NCBI GenBank assembly: GCA_035533475.1
Contig: DATLTS010000014.1
Location: forward strand, 62,001-126,000
Reading direction: 5' to 3'
DNA: 64,000 nucleotides
Source of the DNA: Mycobacteriales bacterium
GTDB taxonomy: Bacteria > Actinomycetota > Actinomycetes > DATLTS01
The position numbers and the translations under genes were made by a program. The notes beneath the pieces were generated by a model. That model was not told the origin of the DNA. It ran no database searches and saw only the letters and a program-made list of their open reading frames with translations. Shown piece by piece: positions 51,892-60,684 of this stretch. Position 1 is the first letter of the stretch. The number at the start of each line of letters is the position of its first letter.

Positions 51892-53058
51892 ATGCGGGTG
51901 CTCGTGCTCGGCGGCGATGGCTTCTGCGGTTGGCCGACCGCGCTGCACCTGTCCGAGCGTGGCCATGAGGTCAGGATCGTCGACAACTTCGCCCGCCGCG
52001 TCGCGGACATCGAACTGGAGGTGTCGAGCCTCACACCGATCACGCCGTTGGGCACCCGGCTGGCGGCGTGGCGGGAGCTGACGGGACGGGAGATCGGCTT
52101 CGACCGAATCGACGTGGCAACGGAATACGAACGGCTGGCTGGTCTGCTGACCGCCTGGCGGCCGGACACGGTGGTGCACTTCGCGGAGCAACGCGCCGCG
52201 CCCTACTCGATGAAGTCGAGCTGGCACAAGCGCTACACGGTCTCGAACAACGTAAACGCCACGCACAACCTGCTGGCCGCACTCGTTGACGTCGGCCTCG
52301 ACGCCCACGTGGTGCATCTGGGAACCATGGGTGTGTACGGCTACGGCACGGGCGGTGCCCGTATCCCGGAGGGGTACCTCACCGTCGGGGTCCGCGGTGC
52401 GGGCGGCCAGTGGGTGGAGCGGGAGGTACTGCACCCGACGGATCCCGGCAGCGTCTACCACCTGACCAAGACGCAAGATCAGTTGACGTTCGCCTACTAC
52501 GCCAAGAACGACGGGGTGCGGATCACCGATCTTCACCAGGGCATTGTGTGGGGCACCCAGACCGAGCAGACCCGCCGGGACGCACGACTGATCAACCGCT
52601 TCGACTACGACGGGGACTACGGGACGGTCTTGAATCGCTTCTTGATGCATGCCGCGATCGGGTATCCCCTGACCGTTCACGGGACCGGTGGCCAGACCCG
52701 GGCCTTCATTCACATCCGGGACACTGCCCGCTGCATCGAGTTGGCCGTCGCGAGCCCGCCGCCTGCCGGATCCCGGGTGCGGATCCTCAATCAGATGACG
52801 GAGACGCATCGGCTCATCGACCTCGCCAAATTGGTGTCACGGCTCACCGGTGCCGAAATCGCCTTCGTCGACAACCCACGCCAGGAGGCCGTCGAGAACG
52901 ACCTGGACGTCGTCAACGACGGCCTGCTCGAGCTCGGCCTGGCCCCGCTACTGCTGGAAGAGGGGCTGCTCGGCGAGGTCACGGAGATAGCAGAGAAGTA
53001 CGTGCACCGCTGTAATCGCGACGCGATCCCGTGCCGTTCGCTGTGGCGGCGACCCTGA
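51892..53058 (+). CDS. UDP-sulfoquinovose synthase-like NAD-dependent enzyme (SQD1/SqdB family)
   Basis: 388 residues from ATG 51892 behind GAGGGAGG. The N-terminus VLVLGGDGFCGWPTALHL is the SQD1-specific variant of the NAD loop. The segments FAEQRAAPYSM (98-108) and HLGTMGVYGYG (143-152) follow. Catalytic residues Thr145, Tyr189 and Lys193 (YHLTK) are in place. Known family members convert UDP-glucose plus sulfite to UDP-sulfoquinovose for sulfolipid or sulfoglycans. No SqdX/SQD2-type transferase is adjacent, so the sugar may enter the surface glycan. Other nucleotide-sugar chemistry in this subfamily is possible. Confidence 0.82.
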   Translation: MRVLVLGGDGFCGWPTALHLSERGHEVRIVDNFARRVADIELEVSSLTPITPLGTRLAAWRELTGREIGFDRIDVATEYERLAGLLTAWRPDTVVHFAEQRAAPYSMKSSWHKRYTVSNNVNATHNLLAALVDVGLDAHVVHLGTMGVYGYGTGGARIPEGYLTVGVRGAGGQWVEREVLHPTDPGSVYHLTKTQDQLTFAYYAKNDGVRITDLHQGIVWGTQTEQTRRDARLINRFDYDGDYGTVLNRFLMHAAIGYPLTVHGTGGQTRAFIHIRDTARCIELAVASPPPAGSRVRILNQMTETHRLIDLAKLVSRLTGAEIAFVDNPRQEAVENDLDVVNDGLLELGLAPLLLEEGLLGEVTEIAEKYVHRCNRDAIPCRSLWRRP

Positions 53059-53089
53059 CCTGCCCGAGCCCGACCCTCGCGGTCCGCCC

Positions 53090-53998
53090 GTGAGCTGGCT
53101 GTCCGGTGAGCGCATCGTCGTGACCGGGGGGGCGGGATTCATCGGCCGGGCACTGGCCCGAGCGTTTCGTGATGGCGGCGCGGAGGTCACGGTCGCGGAC
53201 CTACACGCCCACCCGGATCTGCCGAGCGTGCCCGGCGACCTGACCGAGCCCGGCGCGGTGGAACGCGCGGTACGACCCGGCACCACTGGCGTCGTACATA
53301 CCGCGGCCCGCACCTCGGTCCTCAAGTCTTTGCAGGAACCGGATCTCGTCTACCGGACGAACGTGGCCATGACCGCCGCCTTGCTCGAGCGCTGCCGAGC
53401 GCTCGAGGTGCCGCGCCTCATTTTCACCTCGACCAACGCGGTCGTAGGAGCGGTCGACGGTGAGCTGATCGACGAGCGAAGCCCGCTCCGGCCCCGGACT
53501 CCGTACGGCGCCAGCAAGGCGGCCGCTGAGATGCTCCTCGCCGGCTATGCGAACGGGTACGGCCTCGCCGCCACGTCGCTGCGTCTGACCAACGTGTACG
53601 GGCCGGGAATGACGGCCAAGGACAGCCTGGTCCCGCGACTGATGCGGGCCGCGGCGTCCGGTTCGCCGATCGAGATTTACGGGGACGGAGAGCAGGTCCG
53701 CGACTTCGTCCACCTAGACGACGTCGTGGTGGCCGTGCGCCTGGCGTGGGTGCAACGCGTCGTCGGGCCGATCCTCGTCGGGGCGGGCCACTCGGTGTCG
53801 GTCAACACCATGGTCGACCTGTGTGAACAGGCAAGCGGCCGGGCGATCACCCGCACCGGCAGCCCGTCCCGGCCCGGCGAGATGCGCCAGGTCGTGGTTG
53901 ACATCGGTCGGGCCCGCGCGCTCGGGTATCGGCCGTCGGTCGATCTCGCCGAGGGGTTGGCCGGCGTGTGGGCCGACTTTCGGCCTCACGAATCGTGA
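53090..53998 (+). CDS. NAD-dependent nucleotide-sugar epimerase/dehydratase
   Basis: 302 residues from GTG 53090. IVVTGGAGFIGRALARAF is the NAD loop; the catalytic region has FTSTNAVVG and the YGASK pair, and RDFVHLDDVVVAVRLAW is the usual late block. Substrate not determined. It follows the SQD1-like gene by 31 bp and overlaps the next glycosyltransferase (GTGA). Confidence 0.88.
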   Translation: MSWLSGERIVVTGGAGFIGRALARAFRDGGAEVTVADLHAHPDLPSVPGDLTEPGAVERAVRPGTTGVVHTAARTSVLKSLQEPDLVYRTNVAMTAALLERCRALEVPRLIFTSTNAVVGAVDGELIDERSPLRPRTPYGASKAAAEMLLAGYANGYGLAATSLRLTNVYGPGMTAKDSLVPRLMRAAASGSPIEIYGDGEQVRDFVHLDDVVVAVRLAWVQRVVGPILVGAGHSVSVNTMVDLCEQASGRAITRTGSPSRPGEMRQVVVDIGRARALGYRPSVDLAEGLAGVWADFRPHES

Positions 53999-54753
53999 CC
54001 CCCGACGAGGAAACAGCCCTCGCCCGCTTCCACGCCGACTATCCCCAGCCAGGACCTTGTGAGTTGGCAGTGGTCATCGCGGCCTTCAACGAGGAGTCGA
54101 ATATCGGCGCCGTCCTGGCGGACATACCAGCGACGGTCGTCGGCCTGCGGGCGACCGTCATAGTGGTGGATGACGGATCAACCGACCGGACCGCCGACGT
54201 GGCCCGCGTCCATCACGCGTTGGTGGGGGAGCTCGGACGCAACCACGGTCAAGGCGTGGCGCTGCGGTTGGGCTACCGGCTCGCCCGCGACCTCGGTGCC
54301 AGCTACATCGCTACCCTCGACGCCGACGGTCAATACAGTCCCTCTGACCTGCCGGTCGTACTCGCCCCACTGCTGGCCGGTCAGGCCGACTTCGTCACCG
54401 GCTCGCGCCGGCTCGGCAGCTCGATCGCGCCCACCCTGGCCCGGCGAATTGGTACGGTCATCTTCGCCGCGCTGGCCAGCCGGCTAGTCGGCCAGCACCT
54501 GACCGACACCTCCAACGGGCTACGTGCCATGCGAGCCGAGGTGACCGCCGCGGTCACCCTGCGCCAGCCCCAGTACCAGGCCGCCGAACTGCTGCTCGAG
54601 GTTCTCGCTTCCGGCTACCGCCTCGCCGAGGTCCCCACCGTCATCCATCGCCGGGCGTCGGGCCGCAGCAAGAAGGGCCCCAGCCTGGTGTACGGCTACC
54701 GGTACGCGCGGGTCATGGCAGGCACCTGGCGCCGGACGGCCCGTCGCCGCTGA
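53995..54753 (+). CDS. dolichyl-phosphate-mannose-synthase-like GT2
   Basis: 252 residues from GTG 53995. LAVVIAAFNEESNIGAVLADIP, VIVVDDGSTDRTADVA, LDADGQYSPSDLPVVL and VTGSRRLGSS are the DPM-synthase pattern, with Asp-x-Asp in LDADGQ. There is no C-terminal membrane domain. It should charge a polyprenyl phosphate with a sugar, the donor type used by GT-C enzymes such as the next gene. Confidence 0.88.
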   Translation: MTPDEETALARFHADYPQPGPCELAVVIAAFNEESNIGAVLADIPATVVGLRATVIVVDDGSTDRTADVARVHHALVGELGRNHGQGVALRLGYRLARDLGASYIATLDADGQYSPSDLPVVLAPLLAGQADFVTGSRRLGSSIAPTLARRIGTVIFAALASRLVGQHLTDTSNGLRAMRAEVTAAVTLRQPQYQAAELLLEVLASGYRLAEVPTVIHRRASGRSKKGPSLVYGYRYARVMAGTWRRTARRR

Positions 54754-54931
54754 GCTGGCTTGCGGCGCTCGAGCACGCCGGCCGGGTCGGGTGCCGAAGC
54801 CAATTCTCGAGTGGCGCAAGGAAGCCCAGCGCCGAAGACCCTGGGGCGGCGCGGATTCACAGTGAATTCACGGGAAGCAGTGGCAACGGCCCACCGGTCA
54901 CGGCAGGGTCGGTGTCGTAGAGTCGCGCCCG

Positions 54932-56992
54932 ATGCCCCGTCGCCAATCAGCCGTTCGGTCGGCTGCCGGCCCCGGCGCCACACGTGCGAGCGTCAACGAG
55001 CCGGACCGCACGGTCACGGTTATGGAGCTCGTCCTGTGCCTAAGCATCGCGGCCGTGGCCGTGTTCGCGTGGATGGCCCTGCTCCTACTGGACAACCACG
55101 TGGGCACACTGGTCGACGTCGCCGTCGTTGCGGCGGCGTGCTACGCCGCGCTTCTTGTTCTGCTGTGGCGGCGGTGGCATCGGCCGGCGATCCGCACCGA
55201 TCCCGCAGGCTTGGCCATCACCGTGGTGGCCGGAGCGGTGGGGGCTTTCTTCTTCTTCCCGGGCTTCCACTACGGGGTCACGGACAAGGACCCCGGCGGA
55301 TACATCGAGATTGGGGCGGCATTCGCCCGACACGCTTCCTACTCGTTCACCGACGTTCTGGCCCAGCATGTGCCGGGGATCGTCACCCAGTCGCCTGGTG
55401 CGCGCTTTCCGGCGGTGTGGCAGGCCGGCCCGCACACGGTCATACCGCAGTTTTACCATCTGTGGCCCGCGCTGCTGGCCATGGCCTACGACGTCGGCGG
55501 CCTGCGGCTCGAGGTCGAGGTAACCCCTGCGCTGGGGGTGCTCTCCGTCATGGCGTTTGCCGCTTTGCTCCGGCGGGCCGTGCGCCATCGGGCGGGGCTG
55601 GCAGCATCTGCGGTCGGGGGGCTGCTGCTGGCGACGAACATGCTCGAGGTCTGGCAGGCCAAGTACCCAACTGCCGAGATGTTGTCGCAGTTGCTGATCG
55701 TCAGCGCCCTGCTGGCAATCGCCCTCGCCCTGGACACCGGCTGGGCGCCGGCGGCCGGGCTGGCCGGACTGCTCGTCGGCGTCGATTGGCTCGCGCGGGC
55801 CGACATCGTGCTACTCGCGGCGATCGCGGTCCTTATCGGGGCGCTCCTCGTCGCGCTACGCCGATGGGACAGTCGCTGCTGGTGGTTCGTCGCGGGCCTC
55901 GGTGTCACCTTGCCCCACGTGCTATGGCAGGCGTACGCCGGCGCCGACGACTACACCATCAGCAACGGCGTTCCCGCCTTGCACCTCCTCATCGAAGGGA
56001 CGGTCGGCGCGTTCGCCGCAGCGGTGCTGTTTCGCTGGGCCGCGCGCCCGGCTCTCGACTGGATCGCCGAAGGCCTCAATCGAAAGCACTGGCAACGCCG
56101 CGGCGGTGCCGTGGTGTGCGTCACCGCCGTGGCACTCCTTGCCGCGGGCTTCCTACGTCCGTGGTACGACGTCACGCACACCGTGATCAGCGGCACCCGA
56201 TTGCCCACCTACAACGAGGAGAACCTCCGCAACCTGTCCCGATTCCTCACGCTGCCCGGAATCGCGCTCGCGGTCGCCGGACTCGCGTCACTGGCGCTGA
56301 GGCGGTGGCGTGCGACCCTGTGGCTCATCGCCATCCCGGCCCTGCTGGTCGCGCCCGTATATCTCTACGATCTGCACAACGTGTCTCGGCTCATGCCCGG
56401 TGGCAGGCGCTACGTTCCCGAGGTGTTACCCGGCTTCCTTATCCTGATCACGCTCGCGCTCGTCGCGGGAATGGGGTGGCGGCTGCGGCGGCGGGCGCCG
56501 CTTCGCCTACCGGCGATCGCCGCAGCGGTGGGACTCCTAGTCGTCTTCGTGTGGCAGTCGGCGCCGCTGCGAATGCACGACGAAGAGGGTGGCTCGCTCG
56601 CGGTCAGCGCTGCGCTGGCATCCACCGCGCAGGGCCGCACCGGCGTCTACCTGTTCCAGTGGAAAGGCCCGACGGTCTGTTGCACAGAGCCGGAGTACCT
56701 CTTCGGCGGCGCGATATGGCTGGAGCGCGGCGAGTACTCCGCCCTGCTGCCCTATGATCCCCATCTCGACGCCGGCTACGTGCGCAGTGTGCTGGCCGGC
56801 ATGCCGGGCTCTCCGGTCTTCGTGATCTGGGACGGCACCAGCTCGCCGCCGCCGCTTGCGCGCCTCTCGCTGACCGCGGTCCGCCACATCCAGACTGGGC
56901 TCCCGGTGTGGAACGAGTCGTACGTGGCGCGGCCGACTGGCGAGGCGGTCCCGATTCCGCTCGACTTCACGGTGTGGCGGGTCACCAGCTGA
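54932..56992 (+). CDS. large multi-pass membrane protein, GT39-like candidate
   Basis: 686 residues with a dozen or so hydrophobic segments and a long C-terminal soluble domain (YVRSVLAGMPGSPVFVIWDG). After the early helices there is a periplasmic-side acidic loop (YGVTDKDPGGYIEIGAAFARH), the position of the GT-C catalytic Asp. Neighbours, a polyprenyl-P-sugar synthase upstream and a flippase-like protein downstream, support an extracytoplasmic transferase, but no diagnostic motif was recognised. The 178 bp upstream contain ATTCAC-A-GTGAAT (54855-54867), a small palindrome. Confidence 0.55.
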   Translation: MPRRQSAVRSAAGPGATRASVNEPDRTVTVMELVLCLSIAAVAVFAWMALLLLDNHVGTLVDVAVVAAACYAALLVLLWRRWHRPAIRTDPAGLAITVVAGAVGAFFFFPGFHYGVTDKDPGGYIEIGAAFARHASYSFTDVLAQHVPGIVTQSPGARFPAVWQAGPHTVIPQFYHLWPALLAMAYDVGGLRLEVEVTPALGVLSVMAFAALLRRAVRHRAGLAASAVGGLLLATNMLEVWQAKYPTAEMLSQLLIVSALLAIALALDTGWAPAAGLAGLLVGVDWLARADIVLLAAIAVLIGALLVALRRWDSRCWWFVAGLGVTLPHVLWQAYAGADDYTISNGVPALHLLIEGTVGAFAAAVLFRWAARPALDWIAEGLNRKHWQRRGGAVVCVTAVALLAAGFLRPWYDVTHTVISGTRLPTYNEENLRNLSRFLTLPGIALAVAGLASLALRRWRATLWLIAIPALLVAPVYLYDLHNVSRLMPGGRRYVPEVLPGFLILITLALVAGMGWRLRRRAPLRLPAIAAAVGLLVVFVWQSAPLRMHDEEGGSLAVSAALASTAQGRTGVYLFQWKGPTVCCTEPEYLFGGAIWLERGEYSALLPYDPHLDAGYVRSVLAGMPGSPVFVIWDGTSSPPPLARLSLTAVRHIQTGLPVWNESYVARPTGEAVPIPLDFTVWRVTS

Positions 56993-57232
56993 CAACCGCG
57001 CGTCAACCCGACCGAGGGCCCCGGAAGTTACCGCGGCGCCCATCTTTGGCGGACCTCGGGGCACGGTGTTGCCACATCCCGTGCACCACGTGCGGAGACG
57101 GAAGCTGAGAGTTCGTTGAGAAACACGCCGGGCGGCGCGCCCCGGGGGGACGCCACTGACCCGTCAATGAGACGCTCAGGCAGAGAGGGTGCCCAGCCAG
57201 CTCGGCGTCGGGCATTCCGCGAAAGGAGACCT

Positions 57233-58225
57233 ATGCCCCGGCCGGTACCTCCGGGCGGGGACACGTCCAACCGCTGGATAGGCCTGCAAAAGATGCTGGC
57301 GGACCCCCTGCGGGAGCACCCAGCCCTGAAAAGGTCCTTGCGCGTCGGCGGCTACCTCCTGTGCGGGGCCCTGCTCGCCGACGTGGGCTACCGGGCGTCC
57401 ACGAGGTTTTCCCCGGAACGGCTGCGTGCCGCAGACCTCGCGCTTTGCCTGGTCCTGGGCATCATCTCGTGGACAGCGCTGGGTTGCGGCTGGGCAGTGC
57501 TCAGCCATCGCTGGATCGGCCCTCGCGCGGCGCTGTGGATCTGGGTGCGCACCCAGTTGCTGCGCTACCTTCCGGGCGCCGTATGGGGGCCAGCTGCCCG
57601 GGCCCGTGGCGCGACGACCCGGCTGGGGCAAGGCGTAACCCTGGTCGTGACCGAGAGCGTCCTCGCGCTCGGCGTCGCTAGCACCGTAGGCTCCGCGGTG
57701 CTAGCCGCCTCCGCAAGCCGGGCATGGGTCGTCGCTGCCGCCGGTGGCATGCTGATCCTCGCCGGAACCGCCGGGCTGAGTCGACGGTTAGGGCTCGGGC
57801 CGGGGACCATCGTTGCCGCGATCGGTTGCTATGTCGTGAGTTTCCTGACGTACGGCGCCATGGCGTTGACCGCGCAGGTCGCCGTCGGCCCCGTGGCCCG
57901 GCCGGGCCAGGTCTTCGGCGTCTCGCTCATCGCGTGGGTCGCGGGCGTCGTCGTGGTCACCGCTCCCGGCGGGCTTGGTGCCCGCGAGGCCGCCTACGTG
58001 GCGCTGCTCGCCGGCTTGCTGTCGAATACCGGGCCACTCTCGGCCGGGGCGGTAGCCGGCCGTCTGGTGATGTTGTTATCGGAGGTGGTCGTGCTGGCCG
58101 CGGTGGCCGCGGCTCGGACCCGCCGCCGGTCGGAGAGGCGCGTCGATCCTTCGCAGCCAACCCAACCCCGGTCGGCCAAAGTCGATGAGCAGCGTGTGGC
58201 TGTCACCGGGGCCACAACCGCCTGA
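57233..58225 (+). CDS. lysylphosphatidylglycerol-synthase-TM/AglD-like membrane protein
   Basis: 330 residues from ATG 57233 behind AAAGGAG. About eight hydrophobic segments; the blocks LLRYLPGAVWGPAARARGATTRLG and APGGLGAREAAYVALL are characteristic of the UPF0104/AglD family, which flips or helps flip lipid-linked substrates. It fits with the polyprenyl-phosphate-sugar synthase and GT-C candidate upstream. The 240-bp gap before it shows no gene. Confidence 0.8.
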   Translation: MPRPVPPGGDTSNRWIGLQKMLADPLREHPALKRSLRVGGYLLCGALLADVGYRASTRFSPERLRAADLALCLVLGIISWTALGCGWAVLSHRWIGPRAALWIWVRTQLLRYLPGAVWGPAARARGATTRLGQGVTLVVTESVLALGVASTVGSAVLAASASRAWVVAAAGGMLILAGTAGLSRRLGLGPGTIVAAIGCYVVSFLTYGAMALTAQVAVGPVARPGQVFGVSLIAWVAGVVVVTAPGGLGAREAAYVALLAGLLSNTGPLSAGAVAGRLVMLLSEVVVLAAVAAARTRRRSERRVDPSQPTQPRSAKVDEQRVAVTGATTA

Positions 58226-58307
58226 CGGAGCCACCGCGGCTCAGCGCCCGCGAACGCGGCGAGAAGGGCCCGTTCGGACCGCCACTGCCGGCGTAGCTGG
58301 CCGACTG

Positions 58308-59837
58308 CTACCCGGCGCCCACCCGCTGGGCCGCGCTGGGCTCTCGAGCGTCGCGGCGGCGTCCCGGCGAGGGGTTCTCGGCGGGCAGTCGGACGATGAA
58401 TTCGGCCCCGCCGCCGGGTGGCGCGGCCAGCTGCACATCACCGCCATGCGCTCGTACGATCGCCGCCACGATGGCCAGCCCCAGACCGACTCCGGTGATG
58501 CCGCCGGCTTGCCGGGGCCGGGCAGGGTGCACCCGGTAGAACGGGTCGAATACGTGCGCTCCATGTACAGGTTCGATTCCGGAGCCATGGTCACGGACGC
58601 TGATCACCACGACCGGACCGTCCTCGTGGACAGCGACGTCGATCGGTGCAACGGAGGGGGTGTGGACGACCGCGTTGGCGAGCAGATTCGCGATGACTTG
58701 ATGTAGCCGGTCGTTGTCGCCGCGGACGTGAACCGGGCCCGGCGCCGACAAGCCGATCGCTCGCCCGGGGGCGACCGTGCGCGCGTCCGCGACAGCGTGC
58801 TCTGCGAGCAGCGCTACGTCGACCCGCGCCTTCTGTAACGGCCGGCCCATGTCGAGCCGAGCGAGAAGAAGAAGGTCCTCGACGAGTCGGGTCATTCGGA
58901 CGGACTCGCCCTGGATCCGTTCGAGTGCGACCCTTCGCTCCGCCGGGGTGTGGGCTGCCGCTGTCTCGAGCAGGTCGGCGTAGCTGCGGATCGAGGTGAG
59001 TGGCGTTCGCAGCTCGTGCGAGGCGTCCGCGACGAATCGGCGCAGCCGGGATTCGGAAGCTTCCTTGGCGACCAGCGCGGCCTCGTTCTCGGCGAGCATC
59101 CGGTTCAGGGCTGCGGTGACTCGCCCGATCTCGGTCTCGTCCTCGGCACCGGCAATCCTGCTGCCACGCGCACCAGCGGTGATGGCCGCCGCGGTGTCGG
59201 CGATCGCGTCGAGGGGGCGCAGCCCCCGGCGAACCACCACTAATGCGAGAAAGCCGAGCAGAGCCAGCAGAGCCACTCCCCCGATGACCTCCACCGTCAA
59301 CAGCCGCTGAAGGGTCGACGTCGCATCCGTCATCGGGATGGCGACCAGCAGGACGGCGCGCGACCCAGGCAACCGGCTACTCGCTATTCGGTACTGGACG
59401 TGCCCAGAGCTGGCCGTGTAGTAGTCAGCGCCCGATCCATCCACGTCCGGGGCGGGAATACTCGCGAGCATCGTGATCACCGGCGCGAAGGCGAGGACGG
59501 GCGGCTGGTGTGGTGGACCCGCAGCGACACCGATCGCCGGGGCTCCCACCAACCGAACTTGCGCGGCGTCTCCCGGGGGCAGCGCGTCCCCCAACGCCCG
59601 TTGGATCGCGCGCACGGCGCTCGGTAGGTTCGAATCTCCGTGCGCCGAGCGAAGCGCAGACCGGACGGAGACCGCGGCAGCCCTCTCGGTAGCGAGCGCA
59701 TCGGTGTCCGTGCGGTGCAGGACGAAGGCACGGACCGCGCCGTAAGTAGTGGCGGCGAAAGCCACGAGACCGAGTGCGACGACGGCGAGTAGTCCCAGGA
59801 CCAGTCTCCGACGTAGGGACCGGGCGCGGCCTTTCAC
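58308..59837 (-). CDS. sensor histidine kinase (HAMP, HisKA, HATPase)
   Basis: 509 residues from GTG 59837, which overlaps the regulator stop (GTGA). Helix 1 is at about 11-32, a ~150-residue extracytoplasmic sensor follows, helix 2 is at about 183-203, then a HAMP linker. The phospho-accepting His274 lies in FVADASHELRTPLTSI. ATP-binding N and G boxes are in HQVIANLLANAVVHTP and GVGLGLAIVAAIV. The sensor domain is not one I recognise. It may report envelope state to the glycan region beside it. Confidence 0.93.
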   Translation of the reverse strand: MKGRARSLRRRLVLGLLAVVALGLVAFAATTYGAVRAFVLHRTDTDALATERAAAVSVRSALRSAHGDSNLPSAVRAIQRALGDALPPGDAAQVRLVGAPAIGVAAGPPHQPPVLAFAPVITMLASIPAPDVDGSGADYYTASSGHVQYRIASSRLPGSRAVLLVAIPMTDATSTLQRLLTVEVIGGVALLALLGFLALVVVRRGLRPLDAIADTAAAITAGARGSRIAGAEDETEIGRVTAALNRMLAENEAALVAKEASESRLRRFVADASHELRTPLTSIRSYADLLETAAAHTPAERRVALERIQGESVRMTRLVEDLLLLARLDMGRPLQKARVDVALLAEHAVADARTVAPGRAIGLSAPGPVHVRGDNDRLHQVIANLLANAVVHTPSVAPIDVAVHEDGPVVVISVRDHGSGIEPVHGAHVFDPFYRVHPARPRQAGGITGVGLGLAIVAAIVRAHGGDVQLAAPPGGGAEFIVRLPAENPSPGRRRDAREPSAAQRVGAG

Positions 59838-60580
59838 AGCGTCTTCTCCGGCAGTCGCAACATGTAGCCGACCCCGCGCACGGTGTGGATCAGCGGAGGC
59901 CCCAACGGATCAAGCTTGCGCCGAAGGTAGGAAACGTAGGTCTCCAGGAGATTCGGATTACCACCGAAGTCGTACGACCAGACGGCCTCGAGCAACTCCC
60001 CCTTGGTCAGGACCCGCCCGATGTTGACCATAAGGTAACGGAACAAGTCGAACTCCGTGCTGGTCAACCCGACGAGCGTGCCTCCTCGCCGGACCTCCCG
60101 AGTCTGCGTGTCGATCTCGACATCGCCGCAGCTCAGCCGGGACTTCGTGTGGCGCCGCAGATCGGCGGTGCGTCGCAGGATCGCCCGGACCCGGGCCAGT
60201 AGCTCGGCTACAGCGAACGGTTTGGTGAGGTAGTCATCCCCCCCTGCCGACAGACCCTGAATCGTGTCCTCGGTCCCGTCACGGGCCGACAGGAACAGGA
60301 TGGGCACATCCGAACCCGAGGCCCGAATCTCGCCGCAGACTTCAATTCCATCCAGGTCCGGCAACATGACGTCGAGGATCACGATGTCCGGTTGGAAGTG
60401 GCCGACGGCATCGATCGCCGCCCGGCCATTGTCGATCTTGATGGCCTCGTAGCCAGCGTGCCGCATCGCCATCAGAACAGCGTCCGCGATGAAATCGTCG
60501 TCATCGACGACCAGAACGCGCCCGCCGTTCTCGTCGGCAACGGCTCCGCCTGCGGGTTCAGGCGTTCGCACTAGGCTCAC
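59834..60580 (-). CDS. OmpR-family response regulator
   Basis: 248 residues from GTG 60580. The receiver domain has the acidic pocket VVDDDDF, phospho-acceptor Asp70 in VILDVMLPD, and Lys in LTKPF. The C-terminal winged helix contains LTSTEFDLFRYLMVN and VLTKGELLEAVW with YVSYLRRKLD. It is transcribed with the kinase. Upstream, CTCAG is repeated with an 11-bp period (60604-60619), the spacing OmpR-family dimers recognise, so autoregulation is plausible. Confidence 0.94.
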   Translation of the reverse strand: MSLVRTPEPAGGAVADENGGRVLVVDDDDFIADAVLMAMRHAGYEAIKIDNGRAAIDAVGHFQPDIVILDVMLPDLDGIEVCGEIRASGSDVPILFLSARDGTEDTIQGLSAGGDDYLTKPFAVAELLARVRAILRRTADLRRHTKSRLSCGDVEIDTQTREVRRGGTLVGLTSTEFDLFRYLMVNIGRVLTKGELLEAVWSYDFGGNPNLLETYVSYLRRKLDPLGPPLIHTVRGVGYMLRLPEKTL

Positions 60581-60603
60581 GGCTCACCAGTATGGGCCCC
60601 TTG

Positions 60604-60619
60604 CTGAGAGCCACCTGAG
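60604..60619 (-). promoter_or_regulatory. direct repeat, possible response-regulator box
   Basis: CTCAG-6 nt-CTCAG on the minus strand, repeat period 11 bp, 24-39 bp upstream of the response-regulator start. OmpR-type regulators bind such tandem half sites. Only two half sites are seen. Confidence 0.35.
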
Positions 60620-60684
60620 GCGCCCGCGACGTTCAACTGCCCCCACGCGGGCGGCCGGCCCGTGCCATCCGCTGGCCAGGCCGG

